Made by a program: the position numbers and the translations under genes
Part shown: in pieces, positions 23,334 to 33,722 of the stretch
How positions within the stretch are numbered: position 1 is the first letter of the stretch
How the letters are laid out: each line of letters opens with the position of its first letter
Notes under the pieces: model-generated
The model's database searches: none
Told to the model about the DNA's origin: nothing
The model's input: the letters and a program-made list of their open reading frames with translations, nothing else
Assembly (NCBI GenBank): GCA_001247695.2
Contig: LGRX02035313.1
Span: forward strand, 1 to 64,000
Reading direction: 5' to 3'
Length of the DNA stretch: 64,000 bases
From: Cymbomonas tetramitiformis
Lineage: Eukaryota; Chlorophyta; Pyramimonadophyceae; Pyramimonadales; Pyramimonadaceae

Positions 23334-25720
23334 TCAGCATGGGTGGTGTAGGATGACTGCCATGGTACCATGTTCATATGCATTAGAGATTTGATGACAA
23401 TTAGTGAATAGTAAAGGCTCCGCTGGGGTCGGTCGTGGCTCAGGCAGAGCTGGTTGCGGCTTCGTCGTGTCCTTGGCGTGCGAGCTCGAAGGCGGGCTCG
23501 CAGGCCCCTTCCATGTAGGGTCGAGTTGGGCCGCTGCCTTTCTGCTGTCCGCCACCGCCCATCCGTCGTCCGAGGAGAGGTTGCTATGCTCCAGTCGCAC
23601 CTGGTCGTACCACATCGACAGGGGGTCCCCAGGACTCAGGTGCGTGCTTGGCGAGGTTTGCTCGATGACCTCCATTTGCTCTGCCAGCAGGGCTGCTTGG
23701 GCTTCCTCCTCCCATTCCACCATCGCGCCCCCCGCGCCTGCTGCCGGCTGATCTCATCACGTCGCTCCCGCGGCAGGGCCATGAAAGCTTGTGCCCTTAC
23801 CGCCACGTCCGGGAAGATGGACGACGAAACGGCCACGGAGGGGGAATGAGCTGCTTCTGCGTCGGACGCGAGCTGCTGCTGCAGCTGGGCCGTCGTCGCA
23901 ACCAACCCGGCTTCCGCTTTCCGTAGCTCCGCAGTCGTCGCTGCGGCTGCTGAAGCTTCCTCCTGTCGCAGCGCGGCTTTCGCCCATTGTCGATCTCGCT
24001 GTTTTTGTGCTCTCTCCTCTCGTCGTCGTTGCTGGTTGCGCGCCTTGCGGCTCTTGCTGCGACGAAGTCGTTTGCCGCGTCGTTTAGCACTGCTGCGGCC
24101 GCTGCTGTCGGAGTCGGAGCTGGAGTGCTTGCTCTTCCGGGGCGGCGGGGAGCTGTCGCTGTTGAGGAGGGAGCAGTCGGACAAGTTGTCGGACTTAGAG
24201 AAGCAGCTCGAGGTAGTTGACGGCGAGCTGGGCGTGAGGTAGGGTTCGCCGTCTTCGTAGGTCATGCACTCGAGCGGGGTGAACCGGTTCTTGATCTTGT
24301 TCACCTGCGCGCTCGGTGGGATGGCTTGCCGTGCGGTGCGGAAACTGATTCCCGCGAAGTGGCGCTCCGGCACTCCTTCTGCCAGGCGGAGGAAACCCGC
24401 CTTCATTGCTCGCTTGAACTCGAGCGCGCTGACGATGTTGTACACCTCGTGGGCGATTGATTCCGTGGCTCGTCGCCAGGCGAGCCTGCCAGAGCGCGTG
24501 CGCTGCTCGGTCTGGAACCATCTGAAGACGTCCTTGCGCTCCTTGTTCGCCATCGCCGCCACTTGCAGCCGGATGGGGTATGAGTACTGCGACATGCCAC
24601 TCCCGCTGCCGTCACTCCACCCATCGTCGCCCTCCGTCCACAGCAGGAAACGGATGGCCACGCTGCGATCGCCGCCATGCTGTCGGCGAAGGCTGCCGTG
24701 GAGACGGTCCATGGGGTGCTTGATGAGGAGCTCGGTGCTGCTTTGGGCGCGGGCCACAGCCTGCAAGTCCTCTGGAGGTGTAGCGCCCCTTGCTGGCGGG
24801 TCCCTGGCGGGTCCCGGCGCTCACGGAGAATTGGGACAGAAGACCTGCGTGTCGCCGATGGTGCAGCTGGTGCTCCGTGGCTAGGGAGGTCCTCATCTCG
24901 AAGAGAATGTTTCTTCCGTAGGCCCTTGACCTGCTGCGAGGCGTGCTCCACCTTGATGGAGCTGCTGGCTCTCCAGTGTTTCCTCTGCTGCTCGAGGGTG
25001 TTCTCGGCCCGCTGCTGCGCCCGGGGATGGTTAGGGAGAGCAGGAAACTCCGACTGATCGTAAGGGTCTCCGTGGGCTCGAGGGGCCACGTCTTGGGAGA
25101 GTCTACGTTCGGGGCGTCGACCGCGTTCGTCGCCTGCGGCGTGATGTTGCCCAACTAGTGCTCGGCTTCTGTCGGCGTCGGCGGCGTGCAGATGCTGACT
25201 GATGTCCGTCAGGAAATCTTCTTGCCTTCTGACGACATCGCCCAGGTTGTATGTGACGTTGCGCAGCTGGTAGACACCCTTGTCCTCGAGGGCCTCCATC
25301 CATGCAGCACGTTCTTGCTGATGCCGCACGTCGCCGCCGTTGACCTCGGCCTCCCTCACCATGGCATGTCTGAGCTGGGCTTGTTGTCCCGCCAGGTCGT
25401 AGTAGACCTGTCCCCCGAGGTAGAAGGTACCCTCACTCTGACGCTGCCGCAGGTACAGAACGTCGTTCCACTCCTGCGTGAGGGCGTCGCTGGTCGCGGA
25501 GGCCATGCTGACGCCTGAGCTCAGAGAGGGGCGGTCCATAGTCGGGCCGCCACCGTACGTGTTGTGGATGTGTGAAGAGAGGTTGCTGAGCTTGCTCTCC
25601 TCCGCTCTCATCTCGGCGGCTCGGATGGATCCTGGGTCAGGAGGGGGCGCCGAATACACACCTCGAGGGTCCATTTCCCCCGCAGGTCGTGCCGGAGGGG
25701 GTGCGGTCGTCGCTCGAGGC
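23334..25720 (-). pseudogene. Gag-like middle part, charged coiled-coil protein, frameshifted
   Basis: From 25,720 downward: MDPRGVYSAPPPDPGSI (ATG at 25,674), a helical stretch with TQEWNDVLYLRQRQ, EGTFYLGGQVYYDLAGQQAQ and KGVYQLRNVTYNLGDVVRRQ; then frame changes near 25,150 and 24,800; then SQYSYPIRLQVAAMANKERK, HEVYNIVSALEFKRAMKAGF and LECMTYEDGEPYLTP, a Ser/Arg/Lys-rich basic region, a Gln/Ala-rich coiled coil, and after another frame change a Pro-rich end. Layout (helical core, basic linker, knuckle-like end further on) is gag-like by inference. No match to a named family. It continues into the knuckle/SAYGF block below and into the N-terminal block across element copy 3. Confidence 0.5.
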
Positions 25721-25729
25721 GTTTGGCGA

Positions 25730-27614
25730 GGAAAAATAATTAATATAGAATAAGTTTTCTTAATCTTAGAATAACCCGTTTCATCGTTAATTTAGAATAA
25801 GTTTTCTTGATGTCATCCGGCTATGACCGGTGGTCCTTTTCACGACTCGTGTTCAAATAATGTGCACACAGGTCAAACGCTCTCGTTCCCGCTGGTGTAA
25901 TAGACACTCACGGCGTGTTCTGCTTGAAAAAAAGGCCCCTGTGCTTCTTCTACATCCTAAACCCTTTGACTTGCCTTTTACCGCTGCACGCGACCGGCAA
26001 GCATCTTTGAAACTTCCGAGTTTCAAAGATGCGTTTTGTATTTTGGGTGCACCCTAATTTTACAAAACGGCCGAGCGCTTCCCGTTTGTGCGGGATATTC
26101 ACATTTATTCCATGGAATATTTCATATGGATTAACACACATAAGCACGAAGGCAGCGGCCACGCATCTTTGAAACTAACGAGTTTCAAAGATGCGTTTTT
26201 TGTCATTTGGGTGCGCATACCCAAATAACAAATCAGCCGAGCGCTTCCCGTTGGCGTGGGGTATCCAACGCTTGAATGTTGAATATTCATTGTAATATGA
26301 GTTAGCAAGCGAGGTTGCAAAGGCATCGGGACAGAATCTACGAAACTGTCCTATGCTGCCTTTGCCTTTGGGTTTGGGTTCGAAGGTGACACCCAAACCC
26401 AAAGATGCCAAACAGCCGAGGGCTTCCCGTGCGTCCTAACGCACGAAACTTGGCACGAATACTACCATGGTACATATATTTAAGTTACCAGAAGCTCAAG
26501 GCTTCAAGTTACTTGTGCGCGAAACGCGCACTTGATTTCTAAGGCAGATGTTTTGGGTTTGGGTTCGAACGTGACACCCAAACCCAAAGATGCCAAACAG
26601 CCGAGGGCTTCCCGTGCGTCCTAGAGCACGAAACTTGGCACACATACTGCCAAGATACATATATTTAAGTTACTTGAAGCTCAAGGCTTCAAGTTACTTG
26701 TGCGCGAAACGCGCAATCTATTTCTAAGGCAGATGCTTTGGGTTTGGGTTCGAACGTGACACCCAAACCCAAAGATGCCAAACAGCCGAGGGCTTCCCGT
26801 GCGTCCTAGAGCACGAAACTTGGCACGCATACTGCCAAGATACATATATTTAAGTTACCAGAAGCTCAAGGCTTCAAGTTACTTGTGCGCGAAACGCGCA
26901 ATCTATTTCTAAGGCAGATGCTTTGGGTTTGGGTTCGAACGTGACACACAAACCCAAAGATGCCAAACAGCCGAGGGCTTCCCGTGCGTCCTAACGCACG
27001 AAACTTGGCGCGAATACTACCATGGTACACATATTTAAGTTACCAGAAGCTCAAGGCTTCAAGTTACTTGTGCGCGAAACGCGCAATCTATTTCTAAGGC
27101 AGATGTTTAGGGTTTGGGTTCGAACGTGACACCCAAACCCAAAGATGCCAAACAGCCGAGGGCTTCCCGTGCGTCCTAGAGCACGAAACTTGGCACACAT
27201 ACTGCCAAGATACATATCTTTCAGTAACTTGAAGCTCAAGGCTTCAAGTTACTTACTTTTTTTCAAGCAGAACACGCCGTGAGTGTCTATTGTGGCAAAG
27301 ATGGTAAATGATAAAAGTCATTATGGGGAAAGAGTCGTTATTCACGGCCGTGAATCTTTCCGAATGGAACAAAAAACCGTTCGATTTTAATCGAACGGTT
27401 TTTGGTTCCATTCGGACATATGGACATCACGGCAAGACAACTCTTCAGTGTAATATTTCGCATGGCATGGGGATAGCTCAACAGGTACAGGTACAACGTC
27501 ATGGATGCATGCACCGGTCATAGCCGGATGACATAAAGAAAACTTATTCTAAATTAACGATAAAATGGGGTATTCTAAACTTATGAAAAAATATTCTAAA
27601 TTAAATAGCCTACC
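25730..27614. mobile_element. Hairpin-rich Mutator-like TIR element, copy 3
   Basis: Single copy of the same element as 17,966-21,915, same orientation. Left end GGAAAAATAATTAATATAGA, right end TTAAATAGCCTACC, flanked by the 9-bp direct repeat GTTTGGCGA at 25,721-25,729 and 27,615-27,623. Relative to copies 1 and 2 it lacks ~71 bp after CGCTGGTG (no ATGAGGAAGCC segment) and has four to five 186-bp units. It splits the gag-like locus: the coding strand reads into it from both sides. No transposase. Confidence 0.87.
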
Positions 27615-27623
27615 GTTTGGCGA

Positions 27624-28860
27624 TGCAGGAGCACTCGTAGCCGGCCGGGGGACCGGTGTCAACAGCGGGCTCCTTCCCTTCACGCCTGCTTTCCCCTGCG
27701 CCCTCGTGATTCCCCGACTCGGCGTCGCCGTCGCTGTTGGGCATGCACGCTGCGACCATCTCGTCCTGGTCGTACTCGAACGCAGGGATGTAGGTCCCCA
27801 GGAAGTCGCTCCAGACCCAGACGCCAGTGGTCTCGTCGCCCCCAGAGTCCTCCTCGCCCTCAGAGTTCCCCTCGTCTTGGCCCTCGAGCTCCTTCTGGTG
27901 GGCAAGATGCTGTTGTACGGCTTCCGCCCAGGACTCCTGATCCTGAGACGAGGTGGTCTCGGTTGTCCCGCTCCTTACTTGGCCCATGCTGACATCCGGG
28001 TACCCCTCCTCGAGCGCCGCTGCCGTCATGGTGGTCGATGCGCACCGCGCTGACGTCGAGTAGGTGAGCCCGGAGAAAAGGGACACCTCCCTGTGATCGG
28101 ACACCTCGTAAACATGGGAGCCTCCCCCTCCTGTCCTCTGTGAGGAGGACAGCTCAGGCTCCCCTCCTCGTTCCATGCTCGTGACAGCGGTGGTCCCGTC
28201 GGTCTGGGCGGTGAATACCAGGAGCCCAGACTCCGACAGCTCGTCCTCGTCAGACGGTGGCGGGCTAGGTGGTGCTCCGCTGCTCCCCCCCGCTCGGTGT
28301 CTGCGGACCCGGGCGAACCCTTCTGCGCGCTCGTCGCCTCTCTTGCTCCTCACGCGAGATGGTGGGCGCGTCCAGGTCCACGTCACTCTCCGCCGTGCTG
28401 GGCGTCGTCCGGCGAGGTGGTTGCCCGGACCGAGTTGTGCCTGGAGCTGTATGAACACTGGGATCGAGCAGCGAGGGCTGCTGGGTAGCTGCGAGCAGCG
28501 CTGGTTGATGCTGCTGCCCCAGACGCGTGTGCTCCTCGGCCTCCGGCCCTTGCCGCCGCTGCTGCTGCTGAGCACGAAGTGGTTGTCCGGAGGTACGCTG
28601 CGCTAAGTGGGCAGCGGGCTGGGGTTGCTGCCCGGAACGCGCGGTTGCTGGCGGTCTGACAGGTAGCTGGCGGCTGTGTGTGCGCTCCAGTAGTGAGGTT
28701 TCGGAGCGCCCACCTGAGAGTCTTGCCCGAGGTTGTAGGTGCTGCTGCTGACTCTGAGGCGCTGTGAGAGCAGACAATATCTTCCCCCCCGGCCAGAAGT
28801 GGCGTCGCCAACCGGATTAGCTGCTGCACAGACCCGTGCAAGTCGGCAACTAACGGAGTC
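27624..28860 (-). pseudogene. Gag-like N-terminal part, Gln/Pro/Ser-rich then acidic
   Basis: From about 28,860 down: DLHGSVQQLIRLATPLLAGG, then after a G7 run a Gln/Pro-rich part (SALTAPQSQQQHLQ...), ESDVDLDAPTISREEQERRR, then after a C7 run PSDEDELSESGLLVFTAQT, a Ser/Glu-rich part with SWAEAVQQHLAHQKELEGQD and VWVWSDFLGTYIPAFEYDQD. The frame reaches ECSCIAKR exactly at the 9-bp target site of element copy 3. Both frame switches fall at seven-base homopolymers (28,774-28,780 and 28,288-28,294), so sequencing error is as likely as real decay. Disordered composition; function unknown, inferred to belong to the same protein as the blocks below. Confidence 0.45.
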
Positions 28861-28975
28861 CTCCAGGTGGCTGATATTTCAAAAATATATAATTGATGTG
28901 CCCCAAAAAGTTTTACATTTCAATTCGTTTTTCACTTGCACGAAAAACAATAAAAAACAATAAAGTTTCTACTGT

Positions 28976-29333
28976 ATATCACTTCTACCGCGACTGCCCT
29001 CTTGGCGGTCGCCAACATCCCCCCACCTCAGCCGCGGCTTTCTGCGTCCCCATCGACGAGGAGGATGCGGAGGGCGTACATGCACTCGCCATGTGTGCTG
29101 TTTTTCAGGAGGCAGTAGATGATGGAGCTGAGGCGTTTGCCCGTGCGGCAACGGCGTACGGTCCGCCGGCGGTGCTGTGCGGGGGGGTTGTTGGGGGCAT
29201 CGACGTGTCGGCCTACGGCTTCTCCGTTGACGCAGCACCACCGGTGACGACATCCTCCGGGCTGGTGGCTCGCGTCCTTGTGGGAGGACCATATCCGGAT
29301 CTGGTCCTCCCACAAGGACCGCTTTTCAAATAA
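28976..29333 (+). CDS. SAYGF-domain copy C, intact frame, 5' end missing
   Basis: An uninterrupted frame on the opposite strand to copies A and B: YHFYRDCPLGGRQHPPT, AFCVPIDEEDAEGVHALAM, CAVFQEAVDDGAEAF, PPAVLCGGVVGGIDVSAYGF, then a short tail ending PQGPLFK and a stop. It is the only one of the three without a frame break, and it keeps D-C-P-L-G-G, V-F-Q, and D-x-S-A-Y-G-F-x-V. Upstream (28,880-28,970) is AT-rich with no exon found. The last codons lie in the 29,274-29,319 palindrome. Family unknown; may be a relic of a further element copy. Confidence 0.5.
29274..29319. repeat. 46-bp near-perfect palindrome
   Basis: GTCCTTGTGGGAGGACCA, centre TATCCGGATC, then TGGTCCTCCCACAAGGAC. The arms are exact and even the centre is nearly self-complementary. 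It overlaps the 3' end of SAYGF copy C. Confidence 0.9.
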
Positions 29334-30095
29334 TTTAATTGGCCATCTCCCGTGATTTGTGGTGTCTAACCAATGAAAGGTGGTATATATAGATCCTATA
29401 TTAATTTATTTGAACGCTGGTTTGGCCTATATCCATCCCATATATCCATGACGAACGCATTTCAAACCTCTACACTCAAATTTTTCAAAACGGATTTTTT
29501 GGAACATTCAAAATGTGGCAAATTAGTGACTCATCTTCAATAATTTTTTACCAATCATATATCAACACTACACCTGCGCGGATACCATCAAATTGAACCT
29601 ATACATATGTCCCAATCATATTTGGGCGGTAGTCCCGGTTGGAATGCATATATTGGCTCATTGGCTCGTTGGCTTCCCCTCTAATATATTGGCTCATTGG
29701 TTCCCCCCTAAAACAGTGGTCACGCGAGCTGACCAGCCAGCCATCATAATTGCTTGCTAGAGGGCATATATCGCAAGGTTGGTGTGTGCGGCACATTAAA
29801 TCTTCAAGTATATAATATGTATTGCGAATTTCTGAAAGTCTAACATCCTCCAAATATCTTATTTTTCGACTGGCGTGTACATTTTAGAATGGATGAATGC
29901 CAATTTCTAAAGTCCGAAATTCACTCAATTCGGAATTTGCATTGTGTTGAACATGCGCCATGCTGAAATAGAGCGGAAATGATGACGAGGGTGCGAAGTA
30001 ACCGATTCAGTTATCTTATATGGTCATAAACTCAAGATGTATAACCATGAGCATCACCGTGAGCCCCCCATGTGACTCCTAATACTCAAAATAAC
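29334..30095. other. AT-rich spacer, no gene seen
   Basis: Low-complexity AT-rich sequence with short direct repeats such as ATATATTGGCTCATTGG near 29,650-29,700. No protein-like frame on either strand. Confidence 0.55.
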
Positions 30096-30096
30096 G

Positions 30097-30119
30097 GTGG
30101 TCCTTGTGGTAGGACCACC
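30097..30119. repeat. Small palindrome sharing the GTCCTT/AGGACC core
   Basis: GGTGGTCCT, loop TGTGGT, AGGACCACC. It contains the same GTCCTTGTGG(T)AGGACC string as the palindromes at 22,083 and 29,274. Confidence 0.8.
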
Positions 30120-30177
30120 ATTTTCTTCAAGCTTTTGGTGAAATTACACCCCTAAAGCGTGTCGTTCAACCACACAC

Positions 30178-30848
30178 CTAAAGTCTCATCCCCCGAAGCG
30201 AGCGAGGTTTATCTTCATCATTTGGTGCTTTCAGAATGTTGCAGAGGTGCATGCGGACGAACGCCTCTCCCGGCGGCGAACCTGAGGGCACGCGATGTTC
30301 CATCAAGAACACGGAGGACGTGACAAAGTAAAAATTAGGTTTTCGAACAGTACCTGGGGGTGATGGTTGAGACGAGACAGACGCGGCTGCCCTTTGCTTG
30401 AGTTCCTCCAGAAGTTCCACACAAGTCGTGTGGGCTTGGATTTCCCTCGCCTTTTCGTCCTCTCCGTCTCCAGATGCGCAATCCTTTTTTAAGCGTTCGT
30501 ACAGTCCCATTATCTCTATGTCTGTCTGTCGACGCGTCGCATCTTCCGAGTGCAAGTCGTTCAGGAAACCTTTCCAAATACACACATACCCTGCTTCGTC
30601 TAAGATCTCAAGAGATTCAACCTGAGCGAGCTTTTCTTTTGTCTCCATCTCCATAGGTTACCCAAACCTATTAGCGTATCCTTATCAACACCCGCCTTCT
30701 GCTTCCCGACGATCGGCGCTATCACCGCCGAATCCGTGTACACCTGCGTGCCGCTTTCTTCAAGCTTGTCGAAAACTTCGTTAAGTTTATGATCTTGAAA
30801 CAACTCCTGCAAGACGACTTTTACACGAGGTTTTAGAAGAGCTGACAT
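30178..30848 (-). CDS. Unrecognised ~220-aa protein in two overlapping frames
   Basis: Starts at the ATG at 30,848 with MSALLKPRVKVVLQELFQDH, continues KLNEVFDKLEESGTQVY and APIVGKQKAGVDKDTLIGLG, then the coding signal moves by one frame near 30,655 (METKEKLAQVESLEILDEAG, YVCIWKGFLNDLHSED, ending about 30,178). No intron of sensible size can explain the shift, so it is a frameshift or sequencing error. Mostly helical and charged, no membrane segment, no known motif recognised. It is divergent from the gene at 31,507, with a 42-bp repeat array between them, suggesting a shared control region or a two-gene mobile element. Confidence 0.5.
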
Positions 30849-30899
30849 TGCGGAAAGGTTTGTATGCAGCACAACGGGTTCTGTTTAACGCTGCGAAAC

Positions 30900-31445
30900 T
30901 CCCCGCCCAAGTCTTAGGAAGCATGGGCGCTGAGAGACTGTCATCGCCCCGCCCAAGTCTTAGAAGACATGGGCGGTCACTGTCATCGCCCCGCCCAAGT
31001 TCTAGGAAACATGGGCGGTCACTGTCATCGCCCCGCCCAAGTCTTAGAAGACATGGGCGGTGTCTGTCATCGCCCCGCCCAAGTTTTAGAAGACATGGGC
31101 GGTCACTATCATCGCCCCGCCCAAGTCATAGCAGACATGGGCGGTCACTGTCATCGCCCCGCCCAAGTCTTAGAAGACATGGGCGGTCACTGTCATCGCC
31201 CCGCCCAAGTCTTAGAAGACATGGGCGGTCACTGTCATCGCCGCGCCCAAGTCTTAGAAGACATGGGCGGTGTCTGTCATCGCCGCGCCCAAGTTTTAGA
31301 AGACATGGGCGGTCACTGCCATCGCCCCGCCCAAGTCTTAGAAGACATGGGCGGTCACTGGCATGTGCCATCGCCCCGCCCAAGTCTTAGAAGACATGGG
31401 CGGTCACTGTCATCGCCGCGCCCAAGTTTTAGAAGACATGGGCCC
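30900..31445. repeat. 42-bp tandem array between divergent genes
   Basis: About twelve copies of a unit with ACATGGGCGGTCACTGTCAT then CGCCCCGCCCAAGTCTTAGA. Each contains an inverted GGGCGG/CCGCCC pair. Variants (GTGTCTGTC for GTCACTGTC; CGCGCCC for CCCGCCC) recur in adjacent copies, which suggests spread of two-unit blocks. The 42-bp period keeps several frames open on both strands; these are not taken as genes. It occupies the whole space between the start codons at 30,848 (-) and 31,507 (+). Confidence 0.9.
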
Positions 31446-31506
31446 TCATATCAGGTAAGCGTTCAAATACGAAACATCAACATAACAACGGTACTCGTCT
31501 CGCAAG

Positions 31507-33722
31507 ATGAGCAGCAATAGCAGCAATTCCAGCGGCAGGAGATTGCCAAAGCAGAAGACTCTTCAAATTGCACAGTCCAATATTCCCGAACTATGTGAGG
31601 GCGGTTTCAGCTGTGGCTGCGATCGGAACTGCAGTTTCTTGTTCAGCACGTTCAAGGGCAACATCGAGCAAAAGCAGCGCATGGGTCAAACTGAGTTCAA
31701 GTCTTACATCATGGCGACTATGCGCAAAGCGACGGTGAGGCGCGAGTCTGGAGAGCGTGTTATTGGCACCCTGAAGCTTTTCGAAAAGGGGATCTGCAAG
31801 GAGGCGTTCAGAACAGTGTGGGCGCTGCCCAGGAGCTCGTACCAGCGATATAAGGCAGCTATCCTTGACGAGAAGGGGGAACTACCGGCAACAAGTGCAT
31901 TCCCTGTGCCGAAGGCGGAGGTGACGAAGATTTCCTACCACGAGGAGGTGTTCCGCGACTGGGCGGATACGAATATGTTGAAAGGAGCACCACAGAGGAT
32001 ACCGGTCAGTGGTGCGCGCCAAATTCCACCCATCGACTATGGTGTGCAGTACGACTTGTATAGGTTAGACACAGAGGACCAGTGGGCAGTATGTGCTGAA
32101 ACCTTCAAAGGGTACGTGAAAACGCTGCTCCAGGTTCGACACATAACGGTAAGGGCGAAGGTCGAGGTGTCCGGAATTTGCACGACATGTGACGATCTGG
32201 CAGCAGAGAAGGCTGAGCACGGTTGGTTTGGGCTCATCAAGATGTTCATATTTGGGAAAGACGCACGCAAATCTGGAGTGTGGCTGTTGACCCTGGAATC
32301 GTGGATTGGCTGGTTACGAAGCTGGCCGGTGAAGAAGTTCACCAAAATCACGGACGTACAAGGCCAACAGTTGGACTTCAAGGCTTGGCTGAAGCCGCAC
32401 ATAAACCCACAGTTTGCAGGCTATTCTATGAAAGTAAGGCGTGCACACCTGATGCACTTCGAGAAGGACGCGGATGGTGTTACACGCATGAAGTACAAGT
32501 TTGGAGAACAATACGCAAACCACATGCCTGCCGAAGTGGATGCGGATCTCCGTAAGGGCATCGAGGTCATGAAAAGTTACCCAGCTTTCGACAGCAGCCC
32601 CACGTTAGAAGAGGTGCAGCCGCTAGACCCGAAGGAAGAGAGGGAAACTCGCACTGCTTTCAGTCGCTTGTGCGACTACATCGACTACCATATTCCAACT
32701 GACACGCTGGACAAGTTGCTGTCGCACTTTCCCTTGCCCAAGACCGCCGAGGACTACGATGCCTGGGCTGGACCGACGCTGACCCCACAGGCTCCTCTGG
32801 ATTTGAAGGAGCTTTACGAGAACGCCTGGCACAAGAAGCCAGTGCAGGAGGAGGTGCCAGAACGGACGATGCCCGAACAGTTCGAAGTGATATCCGACGG
32901 TCGCAACGTGTTAAGCAAGGACCTTCCGCGGAAACCTCCACAAGAGATCGTGCGCAAGTGCGTGGAGAAAGCGAGGGACGTCGAGTCCGTCGATTTCTGG
33001 TTCGTCCCATTGTTCTGTTGCGAGTACCTCGGTTTCATTGTTAGGTCTTGCAAGTATTATGCCTACCTGAGTCTTACCTGTTTGTCTTACGCGTCGGCTA
33101 CCATTGCAGGTACACGGTGGCCGAGTGTAAAGCAGCGTTGCACCACCTGGGAGTTGAACTTCCTGAACGCCCACTCAAGGGGCCGTTGGCGAAGGCCTTA
33201 TTTGAAGCGACGGATGTCGCCCGAAAGGCCCACCACGAACATCTCAGAGTCCTTCGAAAAAAAACGCCAGCGACGACAGGTGAGGAAACCGGGGAGGAAG
33301 CATCGCCGGGTACGGAGCAGGCGCCGCCTGCAAGAACTTCCGAAGCCGGCGGAGCTGCGCGGGCGGCGCCAACACTCGGGGCTGTAACAGCTACACAGGC
33401 GAGACGAGAAGGAGCTGCTGCGCGAGGCCCGCAAACCAACGAAGCTATGCCCACTCGAGCACAGGCACCGGCAGCACGAGGGCCACGCGCAGGCGGCCGA
33501 GGATGCCATGCTCCTGCAGCGCCACAGGGACAACAAGCACGAGCTCCATGTGACAAGCGTGCACGCAGTTCCCCATTGGCAAAGGCGTCCCCAGAGAGCA
33601 AGTCTCCACCCGGGAAGTCTCGACAAGCGCGCGGTCGTGACAAGCAAGGCACGAGTGCTATTGCGAGCGGCCTCTGTGATCGGTCCGACAGGCGCCCTTA
33701 TTACGGACAGCTTCGCTCTTGA
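31507..33722 (+). CDS. Possible transposon-derived protein with Cys-rich N-terminus, two exons
   Basis: Exon 1 is 31507-33044; a GT-AG intron (33045-33109) joins EYLGFIV to YTVAECKAALHHLGVELP and exon 2 stays open to 33722. N-terminus: FSCGCDRNCSFLF, then GICKEAFRTVWALPRSSYQR, a C-K-x-A-F-x5-L-x2-S-S-x2-R pattern seen in DDE-type transposon proteins as I remember them. Then VSGICTTCDDLAAEKAEHG (possible C-x2-C zinc site), a Trp-rich block (ESWIGWLRSWPVKKF), and DFKAWLKPHINPQFAGYSMK, which recalls the C-terminal part of the DUF7869 plant/algal family. I did not see a clear DDE triad. Exon 2 starts with a SAP-like helix pair and goes into a Pro/Arg/Ala-rich tail that may be out of frame after ~33,400. 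The assignment to a transposon family is tentative. Confidence 0.5.

Noticed and set aside
23636..25674. Possible reverse transcriptase or integrase in the gag-like locus
   Set aside because: I looked for the YxDD box, an HHCC zinc finger and DDE spacing in all frames and saw none, so no polymerase is claimed.
30900..31445. CRISPR-like regular array
   Set aside because: Units are contiguous with no unique spacers, and the genome is eukaryotic.
30848..31520. Open frames of ~180 codons through the 42-bp array
   Set aside because: The period is a multiple of three, so frames stay open by repetition; low-complexity SPRPSLRRHGR products.
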